A stretch of 55,531 nucleotides of DNA from Floricoccus tropicus (GTDB lineage Bacteria; Bacillota; Bacilli; Lactobacillales; Streptococcaceae), in NCBI RefSeq assembly GCF_001832905.1, contig NZ_MKIR01000003.1:1-55531 (forward strand), read 5' to 3'. The stretch's first letter is position 1. The number at the start of each line of letters is the position of its first letter. The translations under genes were made by a program, and so were the position numbers. Shown in pieces: positions 16,171 to 25,752 of the stretch. The notes beneath the pieces were generated by a model. The model did not search any database. It saw only the letters and a list, made by a program, of their open reading frames with translations, and had not been told where the DNA came from.

Positions 16171-17869
16171 TAAATTTCACCCCTATCATTTTATCATTTG
16201 CCTGTCCTGGTGGAATCATTGGCAAGACCTTCTCTGTCGGACTTACAATAACTTCAATCAACATGGGAACATTTTCCTTGATAGCTAATAAATCTTCGGA
16301 CAAAGTCGATGGATCTGTTAGTTTATAATGTTTGATTCCGTAAGCCTCAGCTAGCTTTTGGAAGTTTGGATCATTATTACCTAAAACACTGTGACTTAGA
16401 TTCTCATCATGGAAACTAGTTTGCCATTGTCTAACCATTCCTAATGAACCGTTATTAATGAGAACAATCTTTACTGGAATATAATGAAGATTCAAAAGAG
16501 CAAGTTCTTGGTTAGTCATTTGGAAACCACCATCACCAACGAAAAGAACAACCTCTTTTTCCGGGTTAGCAATTTTAGCACCAATAGCTGCGGGAATACC
16601 AAATCCCATAGTACCTAATCCACCACTTGTAATTAGCTGTTTACTATTTTTAAATGGATAATATTGTGCAGCCCACATTTGATGCTGACCAACATCTGTA
16701 ACAACAATTGCATCTCCATTAGTATATTCACCAATAAGTTCTACAACTTCTTGTGGACTAATATAATTTTTATGCTTTTTATAATAATAAGGAGCACGTT
16801 TCTTATCTGATTGGACCTTTTCAATCCATTCATCATAAGAACCACCAATTTCGCCTAGCTCATCCAAAGCATCTAAAGCTCTTTTGGCATCACTAACAAG
16901 CCCAATATCAGTATTAACTATCTTATTAATTTCAACTTCATCAATATCAATATGAGCGATAGTAGCATTTGGAGCAAAAGACTTTGTATTGCTTACTACT
17001 CGATCGTCAAATCTACTACCAATGTTTAAAAGAAAATCAGTTTCCATTAAAGCTTGATTAGCTGCATATGTACCATGCATCCCTGCCATACCTAAATACA
17101 GTGGATGGGCAACATTCATAATTCCTTGGCCCAAAAGAGTTGCAGTTACTGGTATTTTATTAGCTTCTACAAATTTAAGAAATTCCTCCTGAGCATTAGC
17201 ATACTGAACACCACCACCAACTAAAATTAGTGGTTTTTTTGCATTCTTTAATCCTTGAAAAATTTCTATTAATTTATCAGCATTAGGATACTTAGTATAT
17301 TCATAGTTTGGAAGATTTAATAATGGATTATTAATTTCTTCTACAATATCAGACGAAATATTTTTAGGAAAATCGACCACAACTGGACCCTTACGTCCAG
17401 TATTGGCAAGGTAATAAGCTTCAGTTAGAATACGTGGAATATCTGATGCGTCTCTTACTTGATAGTTATATTTTGTAATTGGTAAGGTAATATCAAGGAA
17501 ATCAACTTCTTGGAAAGCATCTCTTCCAATACCAGGCACTGCCACTTGACCCGAAAGGATAATTAAAGGTACAGAATCCATATAAGCATCTGCGATACCT
17601 GTAACAACATTTGTCGCACCAGGTCCGCTAGTTACAACAACAACTCCTGGTCTACCAGTTGATTTTGCATATCCTTCTGCCTCATGTACCGCACCTTGTT
17701 CATGACGAGCAAGAATATGTCTTAATCCATCAAAAGAGTAGAGAGCATCATAAAAGGGTAATACTGCACCACCAGGATATCCAAAAATTGTATCTACACC
17801 CAAATCTTTTAAGGTATCCAAAACAAGTCGTGAACCTGATTTAGGTTGTTCAAGCTTTATTTTATTCAT
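16160..17869 (-). CDS. ilvB: Acetolactate synthase catalytic subunit
   Basis: Thiamine-diphosphate enzyme joining two pyruvates, or pyruvate and 2-oxobutanoate. 569 residues. The catalytic glutamate is in RHEQGAVHEAEGYA near residue 58, and the TPP/Mg motif runs from GDGGFQM to INNGSLG (about 463-494). Three TPP-enzyme domains are complete. RBS AAAGGA precedes the ATG. It is second in ilvD-ilvB-ilvN, 140 bases after ilvD. Confidence 0.96.
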   Translation of the reverse strand: MNKIKLEQPKSGSRLVLDTLKDLGVDTIFGYPGGAVLPFYDALYSFDGLRHILARHEQGAVHEAEGYAKSTGRPGVVVVTSGPGATNVVTGIADAYMDSVPLIILSGQVAVPGIGRDAFQEVDFLDITLPITKYNYQVRDASDIPRILTEAYYLANTGRKGPVVVDFPKNISSDIVEEINNPLLNLPNYEYTKYPNADKLIEIFQGLKNAKKPLILVGGGVQYANAQEEFLKFVEANKIPVTATLLGQGIMNVAHPLYLGMAGMHGTYAANQALMETDFLLNIGSRFDDRVVSNTKSFAPNATIAHIDIDEVEINKIVNTDIGLVSDAKRALDALDELGEIGGSYDEWIEKVQSDKKRAPYYYKKHKNYISPQEVVELIGEYTNGDAIVVTDVGQHQMWAAQYYPFKNSKQLITSGGLGTMGFGIPAAIGAKIANPEKEVVLFVGDGGFQMTNQELALLNLHYIPVKIVLINNGSLGMVRQWQTSFHDENLSHSVLGNNDPNFQKLAEAYGIKHYKLTDPSTLSEDLLAIKENVPMLIEVIVSPTEKVLPMIPPGQANDKMIGVKFNDD

Positions 17870-17970
17870 TCATTAGTCCTTTCATTTTTTCTATATTTTT
17901 ACTAATTTTTGGAATTTCTAATTCATTAATTACTAGTATTAGTAAAGTTTTATAAAAAAATATTATAAGA

Positions 17971-18000
17971 AAGGAAAGGGAAACTTTGCTCTCTTTCCTT
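17971..18000 (-). other. Hairpin in the ilvD-ilvB spacer
   Basis: AAGGAAAGGGA/TCTCTTTCCTT pair over 11 bp (one G-U). On the minus strand it is followed by TCTTATAATA and then seven T, so it is not a clean terminator; it may be a partial terminator, an RNA-processing site or 3'-end protector for ilvD. A TATAAT-like stretch right after it could be a weak ilvB promoter. Confidence 0.45.
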
Positions 18001-18009
18001 TTTACTCAA

Positions 18010-19725
18010 TTATCTCTTTTCGATTTCTTCTTGGATAAGTCGTTGCAATTCTGCTGGTGAAAGTAAGATACCGCCTGTATCTGCACTTGTAGCAAGAGCT
18101 GTATACCTAGCTAACCAACCACTTTTAACCTTAGGCTCAAAGACTGGAACATGATTTTTTCTAAATTCAAGTTGCTCCTGTGTTAGGCTAACATTCAAAG
18201 TTCTTTCATCAAGATCAATTACAATTTCATCGCCATCTTCAATTAAGGCAATTGGTCCACCGCTAGCAGCTTCTGGGCTTATATGACCAATTGCAATACC
18301 ACGTGTTGCTCCTGAAAAACGACCATCTGTAATTAAGGCTACATCTTTACCCAAACCACGACCTACAATTGAACTTGTCGGTGCAAGCATTTCAGGCATT
18401 CCTGGTCCGCCTTTTGGTCCTTCGTAACGAATTACCACCACATGACCTTTATCAACAATTTTATTGTCAATTGCTTCTACAGCTTCATCATGTGAGCTAA
18501 AACAAATAGCTTTCCCAACAAATTTTCTAACAGAAGGATCTACTCCTCCTACCTTAATTACCGCACCTTTAGGTGCAATATTTCCATATAAAATCGATAA
18601 ACCACCTACTTTTGAATAAGCATCGTCTACTGGATGAATTACCTTTGTATTTTTTATTGAAGCATCAGCTACGTTTTCTCTCAGCGTTTTACCGGTAACC
18701 GTTATACGGTCTGAGTGGATGGCGTCTATATCGACTAGTTCTTTTATAATTGCTGAAACACCACCAGCTTCGTGAACATCATGCATAGAATACTCCGAAC
18801 TTGGAGCAATTTTCGAAAGATAAGGTACACGTTTTGCGATATCATTTACCGAACTCAAGTCATAGTCGATTCCTGCTTCATTAGCGATAGCCAAAGTATG
18901 TAGTACTGTGTTTGTACTTCCACCCATAGCCATATCCAGTGCAAAGGCATCATCAATAGCATCTTTAGTTACAATATCTCTCGGTCTTACATCATTTTTG
19001 ACAAGATCCATTAGTTTGAAAGCAGCTTCTCTAATTAAATCTCTCCGTTCTTGACCAACAGCAAGTGCTGTTCCATTTCCTGGTAAGGCAAGTCCTAAAA
19101 CCTCCATTAGACAGTTCATAGAGTTTGCTGTAAACATACCAGCACATGATCCACAAGTTGGACAAGCATTTTGCTCCATGAACTTGAGCTCTTCTTCATT
19201 CATTATTCCCTCTTTGTAACTACCAACAGCTTCAAAGAGAGATGAAAGAGTTGTTTGATGTCCTCGTACATCTACGCCTGCCTTCATCGGGCCACCCGAA
19301 CAAAATATGCTTGGAACATTTGTGCGCATTGATGCCATAATCATACCCGGAGTAATCTTGTCGCAGTTTGGAATAAAGAATACACCATCAAACCAATGAG
19401 CATTAATTACTGTCTCAGCACTATCTGCGATTAATTCACGGCTTGGAAGACTATAACGCATTCCAATATGCCCCATAGCAATACCATCATCAACACCAAT
19501 TGTATTGAACTCAAAAGGAATCCCGCCTGCTTCTCTAATCGCTTCCTTGGCAATATCAGCTAATTCCCTTAAATGAACATGGCCTGGGACAATGTCAATA
19601 TAAGAGTTACAGATAGCAATAAATGGCTTATTCATATCCCTTGCTGATTTTACTTGACCAGTTGCATACAAAAGCGATCTAGCTGGTGCTTGTTCTATTC
19701 CTTTTTTTATAGTATCACTACGCAT
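18010..19725 (-). CDS. ilvD: Dihydroxy-acid dehydratase
   Basis: Iron-sulfur dehydratase giving the keto acids of valine and isoleucine. 571 residues. Cluster cysteines lie in CDKITPGM (about 122) and [17 protein letters not shown] (about 193-209); the C-terminal [11 protein letters not shown] and [10 protein letters not shown] motifs are intact. RBS AAGGAG precedes the ATG. First gene of ilvD-ilvB-ilvN with a CodY box just upstream of its promoter. Confidence 0.96.
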   Translation of the reverse strand: MRSDTIKKGIEQAPARSLLYATGQVKSARDMNKPFIAICNSYIDIVPGHVHLRELADIAKEAIREAGGIPFEFNTIGVDDGIAMGHIGMRYSLPSRELIADSAETVINAHWFDGVFFIPNCDKITPGMIMASMRTNVPSIFCSGGPMKAGVDVRGHQTTLSSLFEAVGSYKEGIMNEEELKFMEQNACPTCGSCAGMFTANSMNCLMEVLGLALPGNGTALAVGQERRDLIREAAFKLMDLVKNDVRPRDIVTKDAIDDAFALDMAMGGSTNTVLHTLAIANEAGIDYDLSSVNDIAKRVPYLSKIAPSSEYSMHDVHEAGGVSAIIKELVDIDAIHSDRITVTGKTLRENVADASIKNTKVIHPVDDAYSKVGGLSILYGNIAPKGAVIKVGGVDPSVRKFVGKAICFSSHDEAVEAIDNKIVDKGHVVVIRYEGPKGGPGMPEMLAPTSSIVGRGLGKDVALITDGRFSGATRGIAIGHISPEAASGGPIALIEDGDEIVIDLDERTLNVSLTQEQLEFRKNHVPVFEPKVKSGWLARYTALATSADTGGILLSPAELQRLIQEEIEKR

Positions 19726-19758
19726 AAATTCTCCTTCACTTTCAAAAACGTTAGTAAC

Positions 19759-19786
19759 ATTATAACATCTAAAAATTAAAAATCAA
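19759..19786 (-). promoter_or_regulatory. ilvD promoter
   Basis: Minus-strand TTGATT (19781-19786), 16-bp spacer, TGT-TATAAT (19759-19767, extended -10). Confidence 0.72.
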
Positions 19787-19789
19787 TTG

Positions 19790-19804
19790 AATAGTCAGAA
19801 AATT
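19790..19804. promoter_or_regulatory. CodY box upstream of ilvD
   Basis: AATAGTCAGAAAATT matches the CodY consensus at 13 of 15 positions and ends four bases from the -35 hexamer. Confidence 0.6.
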
Positions 19805-19882
19805 TTAATTAATTTTATTTAAATTCTTAATTCCTCCAAAAAGAAAATAAAAAAGAAGAGTAACTATTTTACCCTTACTTAA

Positions 19883-20419
19883 TTATTTATTTTGTTGTTT
19901 TCGATACTGAATAAAACGATTAATTAATAGAAAAGTTAACCCACCTACAGAGTCTAAAATTACATCTTCAATTGTTGGTGTTCTTCCACCAGTTAACATT
20001 TGATGAAATTCATCTAATGAAGCCAAGATTATTATAATAACCAATGAAATTGCTAAAATCTTGTTATAAAAATTATTTTCATTCTGTCTCGTCCTTTTTT
20101 TTGAAAGAAAAGCATAAAGTGATTTATAGATTGCAAGAGATAGTACTCCAAACGTGACAAAATGAGCTAGTTTACGAATAAAAAATTCAATAAACTTGGC
20201 ATATCCATAATTAGCAATAGATATATTCTCACCAGCATAATTAAATGAAATTTTACTTAGTACATCCTTAAACGGTTGGTTTGGAAATAGCTTATCAAGG
20301 TCGGGTACTAAGCTCTGCTGGCTATATGTCATACTTGAACTGATCAATAAAATTATTACTAGTAAGATTAAAACTATTAGCCAAATCCATTTTTTATTTA
20401 TATTTTTTTTCTCATCCAT
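19883..20419 (-). CDS. VanZ-like membrane protein
   Basis: 178 residues with about four membrane segments, the first at 10-30. The VanZ motifs are present: RKLAHFVTFGVLSL (about 88-101) and SLDEFHQMLTGGRTPTIEDVILDSVGG near the C terminus (key D, H, R, D, D). VanZ of enterococci gives low-level teicoplanin resistance, but most relatives have no known role. It stands alone between ilvD and gshA; the 189 bases upstream are very AT-rich and I see no clear promoter or regulatory element in them. Confidence 0.82.
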   Translation of the reverse strand: MDEKKNINKKWIWLIVLILLVIILLISSSMTYSQQSLVPDLDKLFPNQPFKDVLSKISFNYAGENISIANYGYAKFIEFFIRKLAHFVTFGVLSLAIYKSLYAFLSKKRTRQNENNFYNKILAISLVIIIILASLDEFHQMLTGGRTPTIEDVILDSVGGLTFLLINRFIQYRKQQNK

Positions 20420-20608
20420 TAAATTGAAACATCCTAACTAAGAAATATAGTTAATAATATAATATATATTACTTAAAGATAGCTTATTTACTTCTTTAGA
20501 AATATTTTATGCAATATAATAATATGCAAATTATGATTTAATCTCATTTAAAAATTAAATAATATTCATAAGGGTAAAATTCTTATATTTCATTTAACTA
20601 TAGAACAA

Positions 20609-21988
20609 TTATTTTAATGCGTCAATATTCGCAAACTCTTTGGAAATGTCAACTAAACTTTTTCCTTCTTTTAACAGTCTTACACCATACTCAGCTGGAT
20701 TTTCTTTTTCTTGAGTCCTTCTCACTAAGTCCTGTAAATATTTTTCTTCCCCATAACCTCTTTTCTCAAGTCCTTCCTTTGAAATATTTAATAAATCATT
20801 AGAAAACTTGATAACATCGTTTTTTTCTTCCTCTGAAAGATTAAAGAAAGCAAACTTCCTCCTTAATTTTTTAATATCAGAACCATATTTTTCAAAAAAG
20901 AAGTATTGATTTAATAAAGTATCTAAACTTGATAAATTTTCAAGTAACCCTAAATGAAAAGCGGCAGTAGAAAAAGTTGCATTTAGCGGTTGAGTACAAA
21001 TACTCCTAAACTCCAAAGTTCCACGTTTTGTTAAACTTTGATATTTGTAAGAACGATGAAGTTTTAAATCATTTATATCTGGTACAAGTATTGCTTCTCT
21101 TCCTTCGATATCAAAAGCTTTAATTTCTTCTCGATTAAAATATTCGGAAACTGTTAATGGTTGAAAATAATAAGTTTCAGATCCTCTTTCAACAGTAAAA
21201 ATTGCTGTGTCAGCAAGACTCTCTAACACTTCATCTGCATCTATAAATTCATGATCATATACTCCGACATTTTCATTAAGAATACCGTGCATTGAATCCT
21301 CCCAAAGAATATCTCTACTTATACCAGTATTCCAAATCTCGTCCCACATATATGAGTTTGCAAATAGCCATGCCTTAGCTGGCTCTATTTTATTAAACAA
21401 ATTAATAGTTTGAGTCAATTGTTCTTTTGAAACATCAAATTGAACCTGACTACCTTGTATATAAGTTGGATACTCATAATGACTATGTAATCTAAATTCA
21501 CTATCCATATTCTTTGCCATCAAAAGATATTCTCGAAGCATGCGATAACGAGAAGAATTTATAGGTGTATTATCATTTTTATTCCAAAAAGGATTAACAC
21601 CTAAACCTGTAAGACTATGATTATTCTCAAGCAAATATGGTTGAATCACAGAAAAATACTTCTTAAATCGTTTCGCAATTTCATTTATATCTTGAGTACG
21701 TGCAAATGCAATCTCTAATGTATTATATCCACATTCAAAAAGGATTGTATCCTCATTATCCTCTGAAATAATTTCAATAGTATTACCATCAAAGTCTGTA
21801 TGAGTAATTGTAAAACCTTCCTCATCGGTAAATTTATCTAGTAAGTTAATAAGTAACTGATGATTTGTCGCACTTCCATCTAAATTAATTATTGGAAATT
21901 CTAATTCAACTCCCGTATAAAGGATTGGAGTTTCCTTTAGTTTTTCAAAATATGCTTTTTCTAAAAGCTCTTTAGCTATTGTTTTCAT
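20609..21988 (-). CDS. gshA: Glutamate-cysteine ligase
   Basis: Forms gamma-glutamylcysteine, the first step to glutathione. 459 residues of the GshA-type carboxylate-amine ligase family seen in Gram-positive bacteria; the metal/substrate motif VELEFPI lies near residue 28 and LEFRSICTQP near 330. It is a single-domain enzyme, not the fused GshF, and no glutathione synthetase is in the window, so it may stop at gamma-glutamylcysteine or rely on a gene elsewhere. Start is the ATG at 21988 after GAGGGG. Confidence 0.82.
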   Translation of the reverse strand: MKTIAKELLEKAYFEKLKETPILYTGVELEFPIINLDGSATNHQLLINLLDKFTDEEGFTITHTDFDGNTIEIISEDNEDTILFECGYNTLEIAFARTQDINEIAKRFKKYFSVIQPYLLENNHSLTGLGVNPFWNKNDNTPINSSRYRMLREYLLMAKNMDSEFRLHSHYEYPTYIQGSQVQFDVSKEQLTQTINLFNKIEPAKAWLFANSYMWDEIWNTGISRDILWEDSMHGILNENVGVYDHEFIDADEVLESLADTAIFTVERGSETYYFQPLTVSEYFNREEIKAFDIEGREAILVPDINDLKLHRSYKYQSLTKRGTLEFRSICTQPLNATFSTAAFHLGLLENLSSLDTLLNQYFFFEKYGSDIKKLRRKFAFFNLSEEEKNDVIKFSNDLLNISKEGLEKRGYGEEKYLQDLVRRTQEKENPAEYGVRLLKEGKSLVDISKEFANIDALK

Positions 21989-22021
21989 GATGAAGTGCCC
22001 CTCTAAAATTCTAGTTCCTTT

Positions 22022-22051
22022 ACTATACAATATTTTTTCTGAAAATTGTAA
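22022..22051 (-). promoter_or_regulatory. gshA promoter with internal CodY-like box
   Basis: Minus-strand TTACAA (22046-22051), 18-bp spacer, TATAGT (22022-22027). The spacer holds AATTTTCAGAAAAAA (22033-22047), 13 of 15 to the CodY consensus. Confidence 0.5.
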
Positions 22052-22114
22052 TAAAAAAAATGAAAGAGCTAATAAAAAATATTAATGACTAAATTTAATA
22101 AAAAAATGCAAAAA

Positions 22115-22148
22115 AAAAGCACATTGCGTGCGTATAAATATTGCTTTT
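22115..22148 (-). terminator. Terminator of the ribosomal superoperon
   Basis: AAAAGCA (22142-22148) pairs with TGCTTTT (22115-22121), with an inner GCAC/GTGC, followed by a long T run on the minus strand. It lies just beyond the L17DE structure. Confidence 0.8.
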
Positions 22149-22166
22149 AAAATAAAAAATAACACT

Positions 22167-22280
22167 TTATGATGAGTGCTCCGGAGTAGGTAACCTACCC
22201 CGGAAAGCCAGAGCTAGACTAAGTACAGGCCAACTTTCGTTAGAAAAGATATATTCTCTTCACCTATACCACCATCATAA
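22167..22280 (-). ncRNA. L17 downstream element (L17DE) RNA
   Basis: Structured 3' region after rplQ, matching in place and character the L17DE motif known from Lactobacillales. TTATGATG/CATCATAA (22273-22280 with 22167-22174) closes the structure; inside, a 10-bp GC-rich hairpin with a three-base loop spans 22181-22203. The role of L17DE is unknown; it is thought to lie in the 3' UTR of the alpha operon mRNA. Identification rests on location and structure, not on a covariance search. Confidence 0.72.
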
Positions 22281-22322
22281 CACTCAACAAAAAGTGATGA
22301 AGAAAGCACTTCTATTTATTTT

Positions 22323-22703
22323 TTATACTAATTCAATGATAGCCATTGGTGCGCCATCTCCACGACGTGGTTCAGTTTTAAGAATACGTGTGTATCCACC
22401 GTTACGTCCTTCGTAGCGAGGTGCGATATCATCAAATAATTTTTGTAATGCAGTTGGGAATGTTTCTGTTTCTTCGTTAAAGTCTTTTAAAGATACTTCA
22501 TTACGAACAAATGCAGCTGCTTGACGACGTGCATGTAAATCTCCACGTTTACCAAGAGTAATCATTTTTTCAACTGATTTACGGATTTCTTTTGCGCGAG
22601 CTTCAGTAGTAACAATGTATTCATTCATAATTAGATCTGTTGTCAAATCACGTAGCATTGCTTTACGTTGTGCGCTTTTACGTCCAAGTTTACGGTAACT
22701 CAT
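22323..22703 (-). CDS. rplQ: 50S ribosomal protein L17
   Basis: 126 residues, complete, starting [20 protein letters not shown], the standard L17 N terminus that binds 23S rRNA near the exit tunnel. Last gene of the alpha section, 20 bases after rpoA, followed by L17DE and a terminator. Confidence 0.97.
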   Translation of the reverse strand: MSYRKLGRKSAQRKAMLRDLTTDLIMNEYIVTTEARAKEIRKSVEKMITLGKRGDLHARRQAAAFVRNEVSLKDFNEETETFPTALQKLFDDIAPRYEGRNGGYTRILKTEPRRGDGAPMAIIELV

Positions 22704-22723
22704 TATTTCTCCCTTCTTAAATT

Positions 22724-23662
22724 TTATTTTTCGTTTTTAAATTTTAAACCAAGATCAGCAATTTTGAATTTAACTTCTTCCATTGACTTACGACCTAAGT
22801 TGCGAACTTTCATCATTTCAGCTTCTGTCTTGTCTGTTAAATCCTGAACAGTATTGATACCTGCACGTTTCAAACAGTTATAAGAACGAACTGATAAATC
22901 AAGTTCTTCAATAGGTTTGTCCAAAGTCTTCTCTGGAGAAACTTCGTCTTTTTCAACCATGATGTCAGCACTTTGTGCAACTTCAGAAAGATTTACAAAA
23001 AGACTTAAATGATCAGTTAAAATTTTAGCAGAAAGACTTAACGCCTCTTCTGGATCAATTGTACCATTTGTTACAATTTCAAGTGTAAGTTTATCAAAAC
23101 CGTCTTGTCCACCAACTCGAGCAGGTTCAACTTGATAGTTAACTTTATTTACTGGTGTGTAAATTGAGTCAACAGCTAGTAAACCAATTGGTGCATCATC
23201 CACTTTATTTTCATCAGCAGGTACATAACCACGACCTGTATTTACAGTCATTTTAGCTTTCAGACTATGTCCTTCAGCAATGGTAAATAGGTAATGATCT
23301 TTGTTTGTAATTTCAATATCACTATCTGTCAAGATGTCACCAGCAGTAACAACAGCAGGTCCAGTAATATCTAATTCAATATTTTTTTCACCCTCAACGT
23401 ATGATTTAATCGCAAGACCTTTGATATTCAAGATAACTTGAGTCACGTCTTCACGCACACCTGGAATAGTAGCAAATTCATGGAGTACTCCATCAATTTG
23501 AATACCAGTTACAGCTGCACCTGGAAGAGAAGACAACAAGATACGACGTAATGAATTACCAAGAGTTGTACCATAACCACGTTCAAGAGGTTCTACGACA
23601 AATTTGCCGTATGTTTTTTCTTCATCAAATTTTGTAATTTTTGGTTTTTCAAACTCAATCAT
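22724..23662 (-). CDS. rpoA: RNA polymerase alpha subunit
   Basis: 312 residues. The N-terminal assembly domain ([25 protein letters not shown]) is followed by a linker near 230 and the C-terminal DNA/activator-binding domain ([30 protein letters not shown]). Scaffold for polymerase assembly and target of activators. Lies between rpsK and rplQ in the usual order. Confidence 0.98.
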   Translation of the reverse strand: MIEFEKPKITKFDEEKTYGKFVVEPLERGYGTTLGNSLRRILLSSLPGAAVTGIQIDGVLHEFATIPGVREDVTQVILNIKGLAIKSYVEGEKNIELDITGPAVVTAGDILTDSDIEITNKDHYLFTIAEGHSLKAKMTVNTGRGYVPADENKVDDAPIGLLAVDSIYTPVNKVNYQVEPARVGGQDGFDKLTLEIVTNGTIDPEEALSLSAKILTDHLSLFVNLSEVAQSADIMVEKDEVSPEKTLDKPIEELDLSVRSYNCLKRAGINTVQDLTDKTEAEMMKVRNLGRKSMEEVKFKIADLGLKFKNEK

Positions 23663-23711
23663 GTGTATATCTCCTAAATTATAAAAGTGTGTAATTCAGC
23701 ACTTACGAAAA

Positions 23712-24095
23712 TTATACACGACGACGTTTTGGAGGACGTGCACCATTGTGAGGTACTGGAGTCACATCACTGATAGCAGTAACTTGTAGACCAGCAGCTT
23801 GCAATGCACGGATAGCTGATTCGCGTCCTGATCCAGGTCCTTTTACAGTAACAGCAACAGTTTTCAAACCATGTTCTTGAGCAGATTTCGCAGCAGCTTC
23901 ACTTGCCATTTGAGCAGCAAACGGTGTAGATTTTCTTGAACCTTTAAATCCTAAAGCACCAGCTGATGACCAAGCAATAGCGTTACCATGAACATCTGTA
24001 ATCATAACGATTGTGTTGTTAAAAGTAGCATGAATGTGAGCAATCCCAGATTCAATATTCTTTTTCACACGACGTTTACGTGTAGGTTTAGCCAA
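23712..24095 (-). CDS. rpsK: 30S ribosomal protein S11
   Basis: 127 residues; ends with the conserved basic tail [13 protein letters not shown]. Platform protein near the E site. Sits 25 bases after rpsM. Confidence 0.97.
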   Translation of the reverse strand: MAKPTRKRRVKKNIESGIAHIHATFNNTIVMITDVHGNAIAWSSAGALGFKGSRKSTPFAAQMASEAAAKSAQEHGLKTVAVTVKGPGSGRESAIRALQAAGLQVTAISDVTPVPHNGARPPKRRRV

Positions 24096-24120
24096 TGTTT
24101 ATCTCCTTTCTAACTAATTA

Positions 24121-24486
24121 TTATTTTTTCTTACCAGCGATAGATTTCGCAGGTCCTTTACGCGTACGAGCGTTGTTCTTAGTATTTTGACCACGAACAG
24201 GCAATCCACGACGGTGACGAATCCCACGGTATGAACCGATTTCCATCAAACGTTTAATGTTTAGATTTACTTCACGACGAAGGTCTCCTTCGACTTTAAG
24301 TGCATCTACTTCACGACGAATTGCATCTTCTTGATCAGTTGTTAAGTCTTTAACACGAACATCTTCAGGAACTCCAGCAGCAGCAAGAACTTTCTTAGAT
24401 GTTGGTAGACCGATTCCGTATACATAAGTAAGTGAAATCACTACTTGTTTGTCATTGGGAATATCAACTCCAGCGATACGAGCCAT
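24121..24486 (-). CDS. rpsM: 30S ribosomal protein S13
   Basis: 121 residues starting [19 protein letters not shown]. Head protein contacting L5 and P-site tRNA through its basic tail ([21 protein letters not shown] region), which is intact. Confidence 0.97.
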   Translation of the reverse strand: MARIAGVDIPNDKQVVISLTYVYGIGLPTSKKVLAAAGVPEDVRVKDLTTDQEDAIRREVDALKVEGDLRREVNLNIKRLMEIGSYRGIRHRRGLPVRGQNTKNNARTRKGPAKSIAGKKK

Positions 24487-24503
24487 TTAGTTTTTTCTCC
24501 TTT

Positions 24504-24620
24504 CTAACCTTGACGTTGTTTGTGTTTTGGATTTACAGAGCAAATTACCATAACACGACCATTACGACGAATAACTTTACAGTATTCGCAAATTGGTTTT
24601 ACTGATGGTCTTACTTTCAT
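24504..24620 (-). CDS. rpmJ: 50S ribosomal protein L36
   Basis: 38 residues read directly from the sequence: begins [19 protein letters not shown] and ends PKHKQRQG. It keeps the zinc-ribbon ligands (C11, C14, C27, H33), so it is the zinc-binding form. Lies between infA and rpsM; the start follows AGGAGG. A small GGGG/CCCC hairpin lies in the 44 bases before it. Confidence 0.95.
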   Translation of the reverse strand: MKVRPSVKPICEYCKVIRRNGRVMVICSVNPKHKQRQG

Positions 24621-24664
24621 TATAATACCTCCTATTATTTTATAGGGGTAAACCCCCTTTGGGC

Positions 24665-24883
24665 TTATTTAAAGCGGTATGTAATACGCCCACGAGATAA
24701 GTCGTAAGGACTAAGTTCAACGGTAACACGGTCACCAGTCAAAATACGAATATAATTTTTACGCATTTTACCTGAAATAGTCGCTAAAACTTGATGACCG
24801 TTTTCAAGCTCAACTGTAAACATCGCATTCGGCATAGTATCTATTACTTTACCTTCGATTTCAATTACATCATCTTTTGCCAC
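24665..24883 (-). CDS. infA: Translation initiation factor IF-1
   Basis: 72-residue S1-like OB-fold protein ([21 protein letters not shown]) that blocks the A site during initiation. Starts with GTG, after a strong AAAGGAGGTG. Its own promoter lies upstream, so the alpha section can be made apart from spc. Confidence 0.96.
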   Translation of the reverse strand: MAKDDVIEIEGKVIDTMPNAMFTVELENGHQVLATISGKMRKNYIRILTGDRVTVELSPYDLSRGRITYRFK

Positions 24884-24944
24884 GCAAAAGCACCTCCTTT
24901 AAATTTCCCGCTACGATAATAATATCTAAAAGTCGGACTAGATT

Positions 24945-24973
24945 ATTTTAACATATAATATTTGATTCTGCAA
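24945..24973 (-). promoter_or_regulatory. Internal promoter ahead of infA
   Basis: Minus-strand TTGCAG (24968-24973), 17-bp spacer, TGT-TAAAAT (24945-24953, extended -10). It lies between adk and infA. Confidence 0.65.
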
Positions 24974-24990
24974 GCCCTTTAGACTATCCA

Positions 24991-25638
24991 TTATGAAAGA
25001 ATATTAATAATGTCCTCAGATACTTTTTCAATATCTTGTTCTCCGTCTACTTCTTTGACTAGTCCAAGATTTGAATAATGTTCTAGGATTGGTTGTCCTT
25101 GCTCGATATTAATATCTAAACGATTCTTAACTGTTTCTGGCTTATCATCTTCTCTTTGATAGAAATCATGTCCACCACATTTATCACAAGTTCCTTCAAC
25201 TTTTGTTGGGTTAAAAATTTTGTGATAAGTTGCCCCACATGTGCGGCAAATATAACGACCACTTAAACGATCAACAAGAATATCAGGATTTACTTCAATG
25301 TCAATAACAGCATCAAGTTCAATTCCTAGTTCCTTTAGCATTTCATCTAAAGCATATGCTTGTTCAATTGTACGTGGATATCCATCTAATAAGAAACCAG
25401 ATTCTTTAATATCACTTTCAGCAAGTCTTTCTTTTACAATACCGTTTGTAACATCATCAGGAACAAGTTGTCCTTGATCAATATATTGTTTAGCAAGTTG
25501 CCCCATAGGTGTTTCATTCTTCATAGCAGCTCTAAACATATCACCAGTTGAAATATGTTTTACACCATAAGTTTCAACAATAGTTTCTGCTTGAGTCCCT
25601 TTACCTGCACCAGGTAAACCCATGATCAAAAGATTCAT
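24991..25638 (-). CDS. adk: Adenylate kinase
   Basis: Interconverts AMP, ATP and ADP. 215 residues. P-loop [10 protein letters not shown] at 7-16, and a LID domain with four cysteines (CRTCGATYH...CDKCGG, about 130-153) that form a structural zinc site, typical of Gram-positive Adk. Follows secY by 114 bases with a hairpin and a promoter in between. Confidence 0.97.
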   Translation of the reverse strand: MNLLIMGLPGAGKGTQAETIVETYGVKHISTGDMFRAAMKNETPMGQLAKQYIDQGQLVPDDVTNGIVKERLAESDIKESGFLLDGYPRTIEQAYALDEMLKELGIELDAVIDIEVNPDILVDRLSGRYICRTCGATYHKIFNPTKVEGTCDKCGGHDFYQREDDKPETVKNRLDINIEQGQPILEHYSNLGLVKEVDGEQDIEKVSEDIINILS

Positions 25639-25692
25639 TTTTTTCTCCTTAAATATTATTAAATGTTTTAAGTTATAAATTCAAACATAACG

Positions 25693-25721
25693 ATTATATC
25701 TCAATTTATAATTCAAAACAA
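25693..25721 (-). promoter_or_regulatory. Internal promoter ahead of adk
   Basis: Minus-strand TTGTTT (25716-25721), 17-bp spacer, TATAAT (25693-25698). Confidence 0.6.
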
Positions 25722-25723
25722 GA

Positions 25724-25743
25724 GAGGCGAAGAGAATCGCCTC
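25724..25743 (-). terminator. Possible partial terminator after secY
   Basis: GAGGCGA/TCGCCTC, 7-bp GC-rich stem, followed by TCTTGTTTTG on the minus strand. The weak U tract suggests partial termination, compensated by the adk promoter just downstream. Confidence 0.5.
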
Positions 25744-25752
25744 AATGTTGAA

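Noticed and set aside
20420-20608. Regulatory RNA upstream of the VanZ-like gene
   Set aside because: The stretch is very AT-rich; short inverted repeats there are no better than expected by chance, and no terminator or promoter pair is convincing.
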